A stretch of 64,000 bases of DNA from Sphingobacterium sp. SRCM116780 (GCF_021442025.1 NZ_CP090446.1:3162001-3226000), one strand, 5' to 3'; counted from the first letter of the stretch, positions 26,767 to 36,664 are shown. Numbers and translations: made by a program. The notes: generated by a model from the letters alone, not told the origin.

Positions 26767-27993
26767 ATGAAAAAGATATTTTTATTCCTCCTTATTTTAC
26801 CCTTTATCGCTATAGGGCAAGAAAAAGGAATAACATTTGAGCAGGGACTGGACTGGAATCAAATTAAAGAAAAGGCGAAGAAAGAAAACAAATATATTTT
26901 TGTTGATGTCTTTACGACTTGGTGTGGTCCTTGCAAATATATGTCATCAACTGTATTTCCTCAACAAAAAGTTGGTGATTTCTTCAACGCTCAATTTGTG
27001 AGTACAAAAATCCAAATGGATAAAACAGACAAAGATAATGAAGGGGTGAAAAGTTGGTACAATGAAGCCGAGCGCTTTGCTAAAGATTATAACATCGTAG
27101 CATATCCAACCTTTTTAGTATTCAGTCCACAGGGAGAGCTTGTTCACCGCATGGTGGGTGGTGGAGAAGCGGACGAATTTATAGCACGCGCAAAAGAGGC
27201 TTTAAATCCAGAAACACAATATTATACACTGCTAAAGACTTTTGAAAATAATCCAACCGATTTACCTTTAGCACATCGTATGGTAAAAGCGGCAAATACG
27301 GCTTACGATGAGGCTACTGTGATCAAAGTTGAAGATATTATTCTTTCTCATACAAGGCCTGAGGATCTAACTAAAGAATGTGCAACCTATTTAATAACAA
27401 ATACACGTACAACGAAATCGAAGGCTTTTGAATTATTGCGTAATCAGCCTGAAAAAATTGATGCCTTATTAGGTAAAAATGGGGAAGCTAACCGTGTTGT
27501 TGCTTCTGTTGCTGTCAATGAAGTATTAGGAAAGAAAATCGACTTTAATACAGAACCTAATTGGGAATCTTTAAAAACGGAGGTAAGCCAAAAATATAGC
27601 AATATCAATTTTGAGCCGATATTTAAGATTATGAAAGCACAATATTATATGCAATCCCATAATTGGCCTGCTTTCACTGCTATCATTGAAAACTATTTAA
27701 CTTCTGAAGATTTAACTTCGAATCAATTAAATAGTTATGCGTGGGAAATTTTTGAAAAGTGTAATGATGCTGCTTGTCTCAATGCGGCTTTAAAATGGAG
27801 TAAAAAAGCAGTTGAACAAGATACGAGAAGTGCTTATCTAGACACCTATGCTAATTTATTATATAAAAAAGGAGATAAAGTGAATGCGATCAAGTGGCAA
27901 GAACAAGCGTTATCGCTAGCTATGGAAGGCGAACAAGGTAATTATCAAGATACGCTTACTAAAATGAAGAGTGACCTTCCTACTTGGCAATAA
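26767..27993 (+). CDS. Exported thioredoxin-fold protein with helical C-terminal region
   Basis: A 408-residue protein with a short signal peptide ending at AIGQ. A thioredoxin domain covers residues ~25-140, with redox-active Cys53 and Cys56 in TTWCGPCKYM and the cis-proline in VAYPTFLVF. The remaining ~260 residues are helical, with TPR-like repeats near the end (LKWSKKAVEQD, ANLLYKKGDKVNAIKW). It probably acts as a periplasmic disulfide reductase. The ATG is preferred to a TTG six bases upstream. Confidence 0.88.
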   Translation: MKKIFLFLLILPFIAIGQEKGITFEQGLDWNQIKEKAKKENKYIFVDVFTTWCGPCKYMSSTVFPQQKVGDFFNAQFVSTKIQMDKTDKDNEGVKSWYNEAERFAKDYNIVAYPTFLVFSPQGELVHRMVGGGEADEFIARAKEALNPETQYYTLLKTFENNPTDLPLAHRMVKAANTAYDEATVIKVEDIILSHTRPEDLTKECATYLITNTRTTKSKAFELLRNQPEKIDALLGKNGEANRVVASVAVNEVLGKKIDFNTEPNWESLKTEVSQKYSNINFEPIFKIMKAQYYMQSHNWPAFTAIIENYLTSEDLTSNQLNSYAWEIFEKCNDAACLNAALKWSKKAVEQDTRSAYLDTYANLLYKKGDKVNAIKWQEQALSLAMEGEQGNYQDTLTKMKSDLPTWQ

Positions 27994-28023
27994 ACAAATG
28001 ATGAGGGTTCGCGATTGAACGAT

Positions 28024-28068
28024 AAAACAAAGCGGCTGAAAATTAGAAATTTTCAGCCGCTTTGTTTT
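28024..28068. terminator. Bidirectional terminator between convergent genes
   Basis: Perfect 21-bp arms around a 3-base loop, with T runs on both sides because the arm ends are AAAAC and GTTTT. It serves the thioredoxin gene on the plus strand and the alcohol dehydrogenase gene on the minus strand. Confidence 0.9.
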
Positions 28069-28081
28069 ATAACTATGGATA

Positions 28082-29128
28082 CTATTTTTTCAAAGATTTG
28101 ATATCAATAACAAATCGATATTTTACATCCGACTTAATCATACGCTCATAGGCTGTATTGATGTCTTGGATATCGATCACTTCAACATCAGAAACAATGT
28201 TATGCTCTCCGCAGAAATCCAACATCTCTTGTGTTTCTTTGATACCTCCAATAAGTGATCCAGCTAAGTGACGACGCTTCATGATCAACAAACCTCCATG
28301 TACGCCTGGTAAAGGTTCTACAGCTCCTACAATACACATCGTTTTATCCAATTTCAATAGGTTCAAATATGGATTAACATCATGTCCTACTGGAATCGTA
28401 TTCAACAGAAAATCAAATGTATTATTGTGTTTCGCGAGTTGTTCTGGATCTTTAGAAAGTAACACTTCATCTGCTCCTAACTTTTTCGCGTCTTCTCCTT
28501 TTTCTGCTGATGTTGTAATCATGACCACATGAGCACCCATTGCTTTAGCAAATTTCACGCCCATATGTCCTAATCCACCCAGACCAATAACACCTACTTT
28601 ATCGCCAGCTTTTACATTCCAATGGCGTAATGGAGACCAAGTTGTGATACCTGCACACAATAAAGGTGCTGTTGCTTTTATGTCAATATTAGTGGGTATA
28701 CGCAGCACGAAATCTTCTTCTACTACAATATTTTCAGAATATCCACCATAGGTAACACCTCCGTATTTCGAGTTCGCACTATTATAGGTTCCAATCAATC
28801 CATTTTCACAATATTGCTCTAAGCCTTCATCACAAGAATGGCAATGCTTACAGGATTCAACCATACAGCCGACTCCTACCAGATCGCCTACTTTGTATTT
28901 GGTCACCTTCGCTCCTATGGCTAACACGCGACCGATAATTTCATGTCCTGGCACTACTGGATAATGAGGTTCTCCCCATTCTGCTCTCGCGGTATGAATA
29001 TCACTATGGCAAACACCACAATATTCAATATCAATAAACACATCCTTATCATCTAGATCCCGACGTTGGATCTCATGTGCTCTTAAATCTTCTGACTTCG
29101 AAAAGGCAGCATATGCTTTTGTACTCAT
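28082..29128 (-). CDS. Zinc-dependent NAD(P) alcohol dehydrogenase (YahK/CAD group)
   Basis: A 348-residue medium-chain dehydrogenase. The catalytic zinc site is in CGVCHSDIH and GHEIIGRV, and the structural zinc cysteines are in VESCKHCHSCDEGLEQYC. The cofactor site is GLGGLGHMGVKFAKAMG. The overall pattern matches cinnamyl-alcohol-dehydrogenase-like aldehyde reductases such as E. coli YahK, which reduce broad aldehyde sets with NADPH. It is a single-gene unit on the minus strand. Confidence 0.93.
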   Translation of the reverse strand: MSTKAYAAFSKSEDLRAHEIQRRDLDDKDVFIDIEYCGVCHSDIHTARAEWGEPHYPVVPGHEIIGRVLAIGAKVTKYKVGDLVGVGCMVESCKHCHSCDEGLEQYCENGLIGTYNSANSKYGGVTYGGYSENIVVEEDFVLRIPTNIDIKATAPLLCAGITTWSPLRHWNVKAGDKVGVIGLGGLGHMGVKFAKAMGAHVVMITTSAEKGEDAKKLGADEVLLSKDPEQLAKHNNTFDFLLNTIPVGHDVNPYLNLLKLDKTMCIVGAVEPLPGVHGGLLIMKRRHLAGSLIGGIKETQEMLDFCGEHNIVSDVEVIDIQDINTAYERMIKSDVKYRFVIDIKSLKK

Positions 29129-29163
29129 TATATCTTTGTTTTAAGTAAAAATAAGTCTTTCTA

Positions 29164-29194
29164 TAAAAAATCCACTCTTTTTGGGAGTGGATTT
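29164..29194 (-). terminator. Terminator after the prolyl oligopeptidase gene
   Basis: On the minus strand AAATCCACTC pairs with GAGTGGATTT around a 7-base loop, followed by a T-rich tail. It separates the peptidase gene from the alcohol dehydrogenase downstream. Confidence 0.8.
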
Positions 29195-29209
29195 ACTTTC
29201 AAATGATAA

Positions 29210-31327
29210 TTATTTTAATGTCTTTATGCCCATATTCCAAAGTGTAAAAGCAAATTTATCGGCTGTCTCATTGATAACAACTTCTGTAGATCGACCAGCA
29301 CCATGTCCTGCTTTAGTCTCAATCCGAATGAGAACTGGGCGCTCACAGTTTTGTTTTGCCTGAAGCTCTGCGGCGAACTTATACGAATGCGCAGGTACTA
29401 CGCGATCATCATGATCTCCTGTTGTTACGAGCGTTGCAGGATAGCACACACCAGCCTTAACATTATGTACAGGTGAATATGCTTTCAAATAATCAAACAT
29501 TTCTTTGCTATCATTTGCTGTTCCATAGTCATATCCCCAACCGGCTCCAGCAGTAAAGGTGTGGTAACGCAACATATCCAATACACCTACTGCAGGTAAG
29601 GCTACTTTTGCAATAGCAGGGTTTAACGTAATCGTTGCACCCACTAACAATCCACCATTAGAACCTCCCGACAAAGCGGTATAGTCTGGTGAAGTGTACC
29701 CATTGGTTTGTAAATACTCAGCAGCTGCGATGAAATCATTAAATACGTTCAATTTATTGAATTTACGACCGCCATCATGCCATTTTTGTCCATATTCACC
29801 TCCACCTCTTAAATTTGCAACAGCATATACACCTCCATTTTGAATCCAATTGGCTGTCGACACACTAAATCCAGGGGTTAGGCTGATATTAAAACCACCA
29901 TAGCCATAGACGATCGTAGGGTTTTTACCATCTAGTTTAAGTCCTTTCTTGTAGGTGATGATCATTGGTACCTTTGTACCATCTTTTGAGGTATAAAACA
30001 CTTGTTTTGATTCAAAATCATCAGGATTGAACTTTACTTTTGGTTTAATATAAACCTCAGATTGACCATTATCTACATTAAATTTGAAACTTGTAGATGG
30101 TGTGATATAGTTTGAAAAACCGTAATAAATGGTTTTCTCTTTTTTCTTTCCTGAAAACCCTGCAGCAGTACCGATTCCTGGTAATTTAATTTCACGAATC
30201 TTTTTACCTGTAAAATCATATTGTTCAATCACAGAAATAGCATCCTTTAAGTAATTGGCGAATAAATAACCTCCACCAGTAGAAATTGCTAAAACATTTT
30301 CTGTCTCAGGAATCACATTCACCCAGTTTTTAGCCTCAGGGTGAAGAATATTTGTTTTTACCAGTCTATTGTTCGGGGCATTTAAATTGGTCTGCAGATA
30401 AAAAGTTTCGCCATCATTATCCACAATGTATGTACTGCTTTCAAAACCACTTAAAATATTGACGATTTTACTTCCTGGCTTAGACAAGTCTTGTATATAT
30501 AATTCATTACCTGTTGTGGTATTTGCAGCAGAAATAACTAAAAACCGTTCATCATCTGTCAAAGATGCACCAATATAACGACGAGGTACTTCCGTCCCTC
30601 CAAAAATCATTTTGTCTGTCGTTTGCTTAGTACCTAATTGATGAAAATATACCTTATGTTGATCTGTTTTTTCAGACAGCTCTGAACCTTTTGGTTTATC
30701 GTAGCTTGAATAATAAAATCCGGTGTTTCCTTTCCAAGCGATACCTGAGAATTTAATGTCAATAAGGGTTTCACCAATTTGCTTCTTATCTGCGGTATTC
30801 AAAACAATGACTTTTCTCCAGTCTGAACCGCCTTCGGAAATCGAATAAGCCATTAAACTCCCGTCTTTAGAAAAACTCACATCAGATAAAGAGGTTGATC
30901 CATCTTTAGAGAATGTATTGGGATCTAAGAATACTTCCTCCTTTCCACTTTTCGTTGCTTTTCTATACAAAACAGCATGTTGTTGTAAACCATCATTTTT
31001 ATAAAAATAGGTATAATCACCTTCAACAAATGGAGTACCTACTTTTTCGTAATTCCAGATATCTGTCAATTGCTTTTTCAATTGATCACGATAAGGAATC
31101 TGTGCTAAATAATCAAAAGTCAATTTATTTTGCGCAACAACCCAATCCTTTGTTTCTGTTGCTAAATCATCCTCTAACCAACGGTATGGATCGGGAACTG
31201 ATTCTCCAAAATACTCATCAACGACTTGATCCTTCTTTGTATCTGGATATTTCATTCCTTGGGCATTCCCTTGCTGTATGGCTGACATTGCAATTACGGT
31301 TAAAATTAAACTCAGTTTTTTATTCAT
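29210..31327 (-). CDS. Exported prolyl oligopeptidase (family S9A)
   Basis: A 705-residue enzyme with a signal peptide ending at GNAQ. Residues ~25-430 form the beta-propeller that limits access to short peptides. The C-terminal alpha/beta hydrolase domain has catalytic Ser near 555 in SGGSNGGL, Asp near 641 in GDHDDRVVP and His near 674 in KAGHGAG. DPYRWLEDD near the N-terminus is the usual S9A signature. It cleaves after proline in short peptides, here probably in the periplasm. Two overlapping exact TAATTTTG elements (31351-31367) lie 24-40 bases before the start on the minus strand. Confidence 0.95.
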   Translation of the reverse strand: MNKKLSLILTVIAMSAIQQGNAQGMKYPDTKKDQVVDEYFGESVPDPYRWLEDDLATETKDWVVAQNKLTFDYLAQIPYRDQLKKQLTDIWNYEKVGTPFVEGDYTYFYKNDGLQQHAVLYRKATKSGKEEVFLDPNTFSKDGSTSLSDVSFSKDGSLMAYSISEGGSDWRKVIVLNTADKKQIGETLIDIKFSGIAWKGNTGFYYSSYDKPKGSELSEKTDQHKVYFHQLGTKQTTDKMIFGGTEVPRRYIGASLTDDERFLVISAANTTTGNELYIQDLSKPGSKIVNILSGFESSTYIVDNDGETFYLQTNLNAPNNRLVKTNILHPEAKNWVNVIPETENVLAISTGGGYLFANYLKDAISVIEQYDFTGKKIREIKLPGIGTAAGFSGKKKEKTIYYGFSNYITPSTSFKFNVDNGQSEVYIKPKVKFNPDDFESKQVFYTSKDGTKVPMIITYKKGLKLDGKNPTIVYGYGGFNISLTPGFSVSTANWIQNGGVYAVANLRGGGEYGQKWHDGGRKFNKLNVFNDFIAAAEYLQTNGYTSPDYTALSGGSNGGLLVGATITLNPAIAKVALPAVGVLDMLRYHTFTAGAGWGYDYGTANDSKEMFDYLKAYSPVHNVKAGVCYPATLVTTGDHDDRVVPAHSYKFAAELQAKQNCERPVLIRIETKAGHGAGRSTEVVINETADKFAFTLWNMGIKTLK

Positions 31328-31477
31328 ATTTTGTCAAATAAGGTTATAAACAAAATTAACAAAATTAAATTTGTTTCTCGTTCTCTTAATTTATTAGATT
31401 GTACAAAACTTTTTACAATCAAAAATTCGTTTAATACAGAAAATATCGCATTTTGCATCCGCATAAACTAAAATCGT

Positions 31478-33652
31478 ATGATTCATAAAATATTTTTCAC
31501 TTTGGGTGTTTTGGCTAGTATGAGCTTCACTGCTTCTCTCGCACAAACTAACCCGCTATTACCCATTAAGCAATACCGTGTTACAGAAACCAAAGTCAAT
31601 GATCTGATTCATACGAAATTGGATGTTAAGTTTGATTATGTCAAACGTTACCTCTATGGGCAAGAATGGGTGACATTAAAACCGCATTTTTATCCCACAG
31701 ACTCTTTACGCCTTGATGCAAAAGGAATGGATATCAAGGAAGTTTCTTTGCAAAATGATAAACAGAAAACAGCTTTAAAATATGAATACGATAGTGAATC
31801 GCTGTTGATTCATTTAGGAAAGACATTTCAATCGACAGATTCCTATACCATTTACATTGCCTACACGGCAAAACCTGATGAGCTAAAAGCAAAAGGAAGT
31901 GCTGCTATTACGGATGCCAAGGGATTGTACTTTATCAATCCAGATGGAAAAGATCCTAACAAACCTATTCAAATATGGACACAGGGAGAGACAGAAGCCT
32001 CTTCGGTCTGGTTTCCTACGATAGATAAGCCTAGTCAGAAAACAACATCTGAAATTTCAATAACCGTAAAGGATCAGTATACAACGCTCTCCAATGGTGC
32101 ATTGACTAATCAACAGAAAAATGCAGATGGCACGAGAACAGATACCTGGAAAATGACCCAAGCGCATTCTCCTTATTTGTTTATGATGGCTGTTGGTGAT
32201 TTTAAAATTTTTAAAGATCAATATAAATCTATTCCTGTAGATTATTATCTAGAGCCTAAATATGCCCCATTTGCAAAGCAAATCTTTGGAAAAACACCAG
32301 ATATGATGGCGTACTACAGCCAAGTTTTAGGTGTCGAGTATCCATGGAATAAATATGCACAAGTGGTGGCTCGTGACTATGTGTCCGGAGCGATGGAAAA
32401 TACAACTGCGACCCTACATGGTGAATCTGTTCAAAAAACGACACGTGAATTGCTTGATGATAACCAGGAAGGGACTATTGCACATGAGTTATTCCATCAA
32501 TGGTTTGGTGATTTGGTGACTGCTGAATCATGGTCAAATCTGACGATGAATGAATCTTTTGCCACATTTGGAGAAGTCATCTGGCGCGGTCATGATGGCG
32601 GTCAGGACAAAGAAGATAAATCTCGTTTCGAAAAGCTTCAAAGCTATTTAAGATCGACTAAAAATGGACAAAGCCCAACCTTAGCTCGCTTTTATTATAA
32701 TGATAAAGAGGATATGTTTGATAATATTTCGTACTCAAAGGGTTCTATTATTCTGTATGCGTTAAAAAATCAAATGGGAGATACTGCTTTCTATAAATCA
32801 TTACAAAAATATTTAACAGACAATGCCCATAAGGCTGGAGAGACACACCAACTTCGGTTGGCGATGGAAGAAGTGACAGGAAAAGACTGGAATCCTTATT
32901 TCAATCAATGGTATTATCAAGGTGGACATCCCATATTGGACATTCAATATACCTATGAAAATGGTATTCAGAAATTAGCCATTAAACAAATTCAAGATAG
33001 TACCGTACAAACCTTCACGTTACCGCTAAATATTGATTTCTATACCGCAAATGGGAAAGAGACAAGGTCTATTGTTATGAATCAACGTGCGCAAGAATTT
33101 ACTTTCCCTTTTGCTCAAAAGCCTGATTTCATCGATTTTGATCCCGCTAAAATATTAGTAGGTGAAGTTCGTGACAATAAAACACAAGCAGATTATAGTT
33201 ATCAATATAAAAATGTACCTACTTATTTTAATCGAAGCAAAGCAATTGGTTATGCTTTATATAATAAGAACGTTGAAACAACCAAAATCTTAATAGCAGC
33301 TCTAGATGATAAGGAAGAGGATCTTCGGGCTATTGCGATACAAGGATTGGATTTAAATGATCCTGCTCTAAAAAAATTGGTCGAGTCTAAAATTATTGCA
33401 ATCGCACAACAAGATCCAAAAACAAAGGTACGTGCTTCTGCCATCTTTGCTTTAGGGAATAGTCGTGATCAAAAGAATTTGTCGATCATTGAGAAAGGTT
33501 TGAAAGAACAGTCATATGCAGTCATCAGTGCGTCTCTACTTGCAATCAAAAAATTAGCTCCAGCGAAATTGAATCAAGCGATTGAATCTGTGGATTCGGA
33601 AGCGAAAGAACATCTCGCCTCTTTAATTGCATCGCTTAAGAAAAACCCTTAG
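31478..33652 (+). CDS. Exported M1 family zinc aminopeptidase with C-terminal HEAT-like repeats
   Basis: A 724-residue protein with a signal peptide ending at SLAQ. The N-terminal beta-domain carries the aminopeptidase motif GAMEN near residue 303. The catalytic domain has HELFHQWFGD near 335 and the third zinc ligand in MNESFA near 358. The last ~150 residues are helical, HEAT/armadillo-like repeats (DDKEEDLRAIAIQGL, KTKVRASAIFALGN). It should remove N-terminal residues from peptides in the periplasm. It is divergent from the prolyl oligopeptidase gene, so two peptidases share one control region. Confidence 0.93.
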   Translation: MIHKIFFTLGVLASMSFTASLAQTNPLLPIKQYRVTETKVNDLIHTKLDVKFDYVKRYLYGQEWVTLKPHFYPTDSLRLDAKGMDIKEVSLQNDKQKTALKYEYDSESLLIHLGKTFQSTDSYTIYIAYTAKPDELKAKGSAAITDAKGLYFINPDGKDPNKPIQIWTQGETEASSVWFPTIDKPSQKTTSEISITVKDQYTTLSNGALTNQQKNADGTRTDTWKMTQAHSPYLFMMAVGDFKIFKDQYKSIPVDYYLEPKYAPFAKQIFGKTPDMMAYYSQVLGVEYPWNKYAQVVARDYVSGAMENTTATLHGESVQKTTRELLDDNQEGTIAHELFHQWFGDLVTAESWSNLTMNESFATFGEVIWRGHDGGQDKEDKSRFEKLQSYLRSTKNGQSPTLARFYYNDKEDMFDNISYSKGSIILYALKNQMGDTAFYKSLQKYLTDNAHKAGETHQLRLAMEEVTGKDWNPYFNQWYYQGGHPILDIQYTYENGIQKLAIKQIQDSTVQTFTLPLNIDFYTANGKETRSIVMNQRAQEFTFPFAQKPDFIDFDPAKILVGEVRDNKTQADYSYQYKNVPTYFNRSKAIGYALYNKNVETTKILIAALDDKEEDLRAIAIQGLDLNDPALKKLVESKIIAIAQQDPKTKVRASAIFALGNSRDQKNLSIIEKGLKEQSYAVISASLLAIKKLAPAKLNQAIESVDSEAKEHLASLIASLKKNP

Positions 33653-33736
33653 TTGTAGAACAATCATGAGTCCCAAATAAAAAAGACTCGAACGAATAAA
33701 TTTGAAATCCGAAGTGATTTAGGTAGTTTTGAGCAC

Positions 33737-34486
33737 ATGTCAACAGCAAAAAATATCTATTTCGCTTCGGATTTTCATTTAGGATCTTATCCTTTAGAGA
33801 AGTCCAAAGAAAGAGAGCGTCTCATTATCTCTTGGCTTGACCATATCAAGCACGATGCTTCCGAACTCTATTTAGTAGGTGATATTTTTGATTTTTGGTT
33901 TGAATACAGCACCGTTGTCCCGAAAGGATATATTCGATTTTTAGGAAAATTAGCTGAATTAGTGGATGCTGGTATTAAACTCACCGTATTCAAGGGCAAT
34001 CATGACATGTGGATGTTCAGTTACTTAAAAGAGGAACTTCAAGCCACGATTGTTGATGATGAATTCATTATCGAACGCGATAATAAAACTTTCTATTTGC
34101 ATCATGGAGATGGATTAGGTATAGGAGATCGGAAGTATAAGCTACTCAAGAAAATCTTCCGCAGCAAAACTTGTCAATGGCTTTTTGCACGTTTACATCC
34201 CAATTTAGGGATTGGTATCGCTACGCGTTGGTCGAAACATAGTCGCCTTGCCAATAATGCAGATGAGCAATTCTTAGGTGAGGATAAAGAATGGTTAATT
34301 GGCTACGCAAAAGAGATGGAAGCGAAAACCCACCATGATTTTTATATTTTCGGCCATCGCCATCTCCCCTATGATAGGAAACTTTCGGATCAAAGTCGTG
34401 TGATAAACCTCGGAGAATGGATTAATTATCACACCTATGCGGTTTGGAACGGTCAAGAACTTGTGCTTGAAAAATGGGTGAAATAA
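33737..34486 (+). CDS. lpxH: UDP-2,3-diacylglucosamine hydrolase-like metallophosphoesterase
   Basis: A 249-residue calcineurin-type phosphoesterase. The five metal-binding blocks are clear: SDFHLG (Asp12, His14), GDIFDFW (Asp49), KGNHDMW, HHGDGLG and FGHRHLP. The pattern and length fit LpxH, which makes lipid X in lipid A synthesis at the inner membrane. Bacteroidota LpxH homologues are often annotated this way, but a broader phosphoesterase cannot be excluded. Its end overlaps the start of the next gene by 13 bases. Confidence 0.8.
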   Translation: MSTAKNIYFASDFHLGSYPLEKSKERERLIISWLDHIKHDASELYLVGDIFDFWFEYSTVVPKGYIRFLGKLAELVDAGIKLTVFKGNHDMWMFSYLKEELQATIVDDEFIIERDNKTFYLHHGDGLGIGDRKYKLLKKIFRSKTCQWLFARLHPNLGIGIATRWSKHSRLANNADEQFLGEDKEWLIGYAKEMEAKTHHDFYIFGHRHLPYDRKLSDQSRVINLGEWINYHTYAVWNGQELVLEKWVK

Positions 34487-35052
34487 GCAAAAGCCTACGG
34501 GAGTGCCTTTTGAACTATTATCCATTAGCGGAAAGTGATATCGCTGCTATTGAGGCGATCACCACAGTCGTCCACATCCCTAGAAATACCATTATTATCC
34601 AACAAGATAAACTGCAACACGACATCTACCTTTTGTCGTCTGGATTGGCGAGAATATATTACGAAGTGCCTGATCGAGAAATTACATTAGATTTTAACGA
34701 TGCTGGCAGTATGTTGATGTCCATCAATACCTATTCGCGTAATCAACCTGGGTATGAAAATATTTCCATTTTGGAAGACGCTATTTTATTTAAAATAAAC
34801 CCTACTGCTCTTTTTAAGTTGTACGAAGAAAATATTCGGATTGCCAATCTGGGCAGAAAGATCGCAGAGTACGAATTCATCAAAATCGAACAACGTGCGA
34901 TGTCTAAGCTATTCAACTCTGCCCAAACCAGATATATGGATCTCCTTGCGAAATACCCAACTTATATCAACCGCATCAAATTAGGCTATATCGCTTCTTA
35001 CCTAGGAATTTCTCAGGTTACCTTGAGTCGCATACGTGCTTCCATTCGTTAA
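34474..35052 (+). CDS. Crp/Fnr family regulator (cyclic nucleotide-binding-like)
   Basis: A 192-residue protein. Residues ~20-125 form a cNMP-binding beta-roll (IIQQDKLQHDIYLLSSGLARIYY). The last ~60 residues hold a short helix-turn-helix ending GYIASYLGISQVTLSRIRASI. Key cAMP contacts of Crp are not evident, so the ligand is unknown. The start lies inside the lpxH-like gene and no later start keeps the domain intact. It precedes an SMR transporter gene that it may control. A second regulator of the same class is at 61.6-62.1 kb. Confidence 0.88.
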   Translation: MGEISKSLRECLLNYYPLAESDIAAIEAITTVVHIPRNTIIIQQDKLQHDIYLLSSGLARIYYEVPDREITLDFNDAGSMLMSINTYSRNQPGYENISILEDAILFKINPTALFKLYEENIRIANLGRKIAEYEFIKIEQRAMSKLFNSAQTRYMDLLAKYPTYINRIKLGYIASYLGISQVTLSRIRASIR

Positions 35053-35121
35053 TTTTTTAACATATGTAAAAAATAATCCAGCTATTTCTAATCATCTTTG
35101 TGGAAACAAATACATCAAGAT

Positions 35122-35451
35122 ATGAATTGGATATTACTAATTTTAGGAGGGTTATTCGAAATCGGATTTACCTCTTGTCTAGGAAAAGCGAAACAAAGTG
35201 AGGGTGCTGAAATGTATCTTTGGTATCTTGGGTTTGTTATCTCTCTTTTTGCGAGTATGGGATTATTGATCAAAGCGACACAAACATTACCGTTGGGTAC
35301 AGCTTATGCCGTATGGACAGGAATCGGTGCTGTGGGCACGGTATTAATTGGTATATTTTTCTTCAAAGAAAGTGCAGATTTCTGGCGCATATTCTTCATT
35401 TTCACACTTATTGCTTCCATTATAGGTCTTAAAGCAGTTTCTTCACATTAA
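35122..35451 (+). CDS. Small multidrug resistance (SMR) family transporter
   Basis: A 109-residue, four-helix membrane protein. The essential acid Glu13 is in LGGLFEIGF in helix 1, and the GTAYAVWTGIGAVGT loop in helix 3 is the SMR signature. Features such as FEIGFTSCLGKA lean toward the SugE/Gdx guanidinium-exporter group rather than EmrE, but this is not certain. An upstream in-frame GTG is less likely because the transmembrane helix starts at the ATG. CATCTTTG just upstream (about 35092-35099) is one base off the promoter consensus. Expression may be linked to the Crp-type gene 69 bases upstream. Confidence 0.88.
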   Translation: MNWILLILGGLFEIGFTSCLGKAKQSEGAEMYLWYLGFVISLFASMGLLIKATQTLPLGTAYAVWTGIGAVGTVLIGIFFFKESADFWRIFFIFTLIASIIGLKAVSSH

Positions 35452-35486
35452 GCACAAGAACTGTTATAAAAGCGACAAAATTTCTT

Positions 35487-35526
35487 TACTTTTGTAAGCT
35501 CAAAAGCTCCTGCTATTATAGCAGGA
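35487..35526 (+). promoter_or_regulatory. prfA promoter element and 5' hairpin
   Basis: TACTTTTG (35487-35494) is an exact TAnnTTTG match. The leader then contains TCCTGCTAT / ATAGCAGGA (35508-35516 and 35518-35526), a stem that starts within a few bases of the expected transcription start. It lacks a T run, so it looks more like a 5' structure than a terminator. Confidence 0.5.
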
Positions 35527-35543
35527 TTTGAATTATTTGAATT

Positions 35544-36617
35544 ATGCTAGAAAAATTACAAGCTATAAAAGAAAGATGGGAAGAAGTGGAGGCTGAATTA
35601 AGCAATCCAGATACCATCAAAGATATGAAGCGTTTTGCTAAATTAAATAAAGAGTACAAAGATTTAGGCAAAATTGTAGACCAATACCATATTTACAGAA
35701 ATATGGTCAGCAACATCGAAACAAATAAAAATATCATCAGCAATGAGAAAGATCAAGAGCTTCGTGAGATGGCGAAAGAAGAGCTTGATATCTTATTGAG
35801 TACGAAAGAAGAGAAAGAAGACGAGATCCGCATGATGTTAGTTCCCAAGGATCCAGAAGATGACAAGAATGCTATATTGGAGATTCGTGGTGGTACTGGA
35901 GGTGATGAAGCTGCCCTATTTGCAGGTGATTTATACCGTATGTATACCCGTTTCTTTGAGACCAAAGGCTGGAGAGTTGAGGTGATGGATGTAACAGAAG
36001 GAACTTCTGGTGGATATAAAGAGGTGATCTTAAAAGTAATCGGTGAAGATACCTACGGACAATTGAAATATGAATCGGGTGTACACCGAGTACAGCGTGT
36101 CCCAGATACAGAAACTCAGGGTCGTGTCCATACTTCTGCAGCATCTGTTGCTGTGCTTCCAGAAGCAGAGGAAGTCGATGTTGAAATTAATCCTGGCGAT
36201 GTTGAATTACAAACTTCTCGTTCTGGTGGTGCCGGAGGTCAAAACGTCAATAAGGTTGAAACAAAAGTACAATTGACACATAAACCATCAGGAATTGTCG
36301 TGGTTTGTCAGGTAGAACGTTCTCAACTTGCTAACCGCGAATTGGCGATGGAGATGCTTCGTACAAAACTTTACGAGATTGAATTGAACAAAAAGAACGG
36401 TGATATCGCTGCTAAGAGAAAAACTCTAGTATCGACAGGTGACCGCTCGGCAAAAATCCGTACGTATAACTACCCACAAGGAAGATTTACAGAACACCGA
36501 ATTGGTATGACCACCTACAATTTACCTGCTATTTTGGATGGTGATATTCAACCAATTATCGATGCATTGCAATTTGCTGAGAATGCAGAAAAGATGAAAG
36601 ACGGCGCTGTAGACTAG
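35544..36617 (+). CDS. prfA: Peptide chain release factor 1
   Basis: Recognises UAA and UAG and triggers release of the peptide. A 357-residue class I release factor. The catalytic GGQ is in [17 protein letters not shown], and the codon-recognition region around [22 protein letters not shown] contains the PxT-type element (PDT) of RF1. The N-terminal coiled-coil domain and C-terminal helix are of normal length. It is followed by the four tRNA-Asp genes, which have their own promoter. Confidence 0.95.
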   Translation: MLEKLQAIKERWEEVEAELSNPDTIKDMKRFAKLNKEYKDLGKIVDQYHIYRNMVSNIETNKNIISNEKDQELREMAKEELDILLSTKEEKEDEIRMMLVPKDPEDDKNAILEIRGGTGGDEAALFAGDLYRMYTRFFETKGWRVEVMDVTEGTSGGYKEVILKVIGEDTYGQLKYESGVHRVQRVPDTETQGRVHTSAASVAVLPEAEEVDVEINPGDVELQTSRSGGAGGQNVNKVETKVQLTHKPSGIVVVCQVERSQLANRELAMEMLRTKLYEIELNKKNGDIAAKRKTLVSTGDRSAKIRTYNYPQGRFTEHRIGMTTYNLPAILDGDIQPIIDALQFAENAEKMKDGAVD

Positions 36618-36656
36618 ATTTTTTAAAAAAATATTAGCAAATAAAGAAATAAACGC

Positions 36657-36664
36657 TATATTTG
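36657..36664 (+). promoter_or_regulatory. Promoter -7 element of the tRNA-Asp cluster
   Basis: TATATTTG is an exact TAnnTTTG match 25 bases before the first tRNA gene. No comparable element was seen between the tRNA genes, so the four are probably one transcript. Confidence 0.6.

Noticed and set aside
25326..28068. Long inverted repeats as possible mobile-element ends
   Set aside because: All lie directly after stop codons and carry T runs, so they are intrinsic terminators; they differ in sequence.
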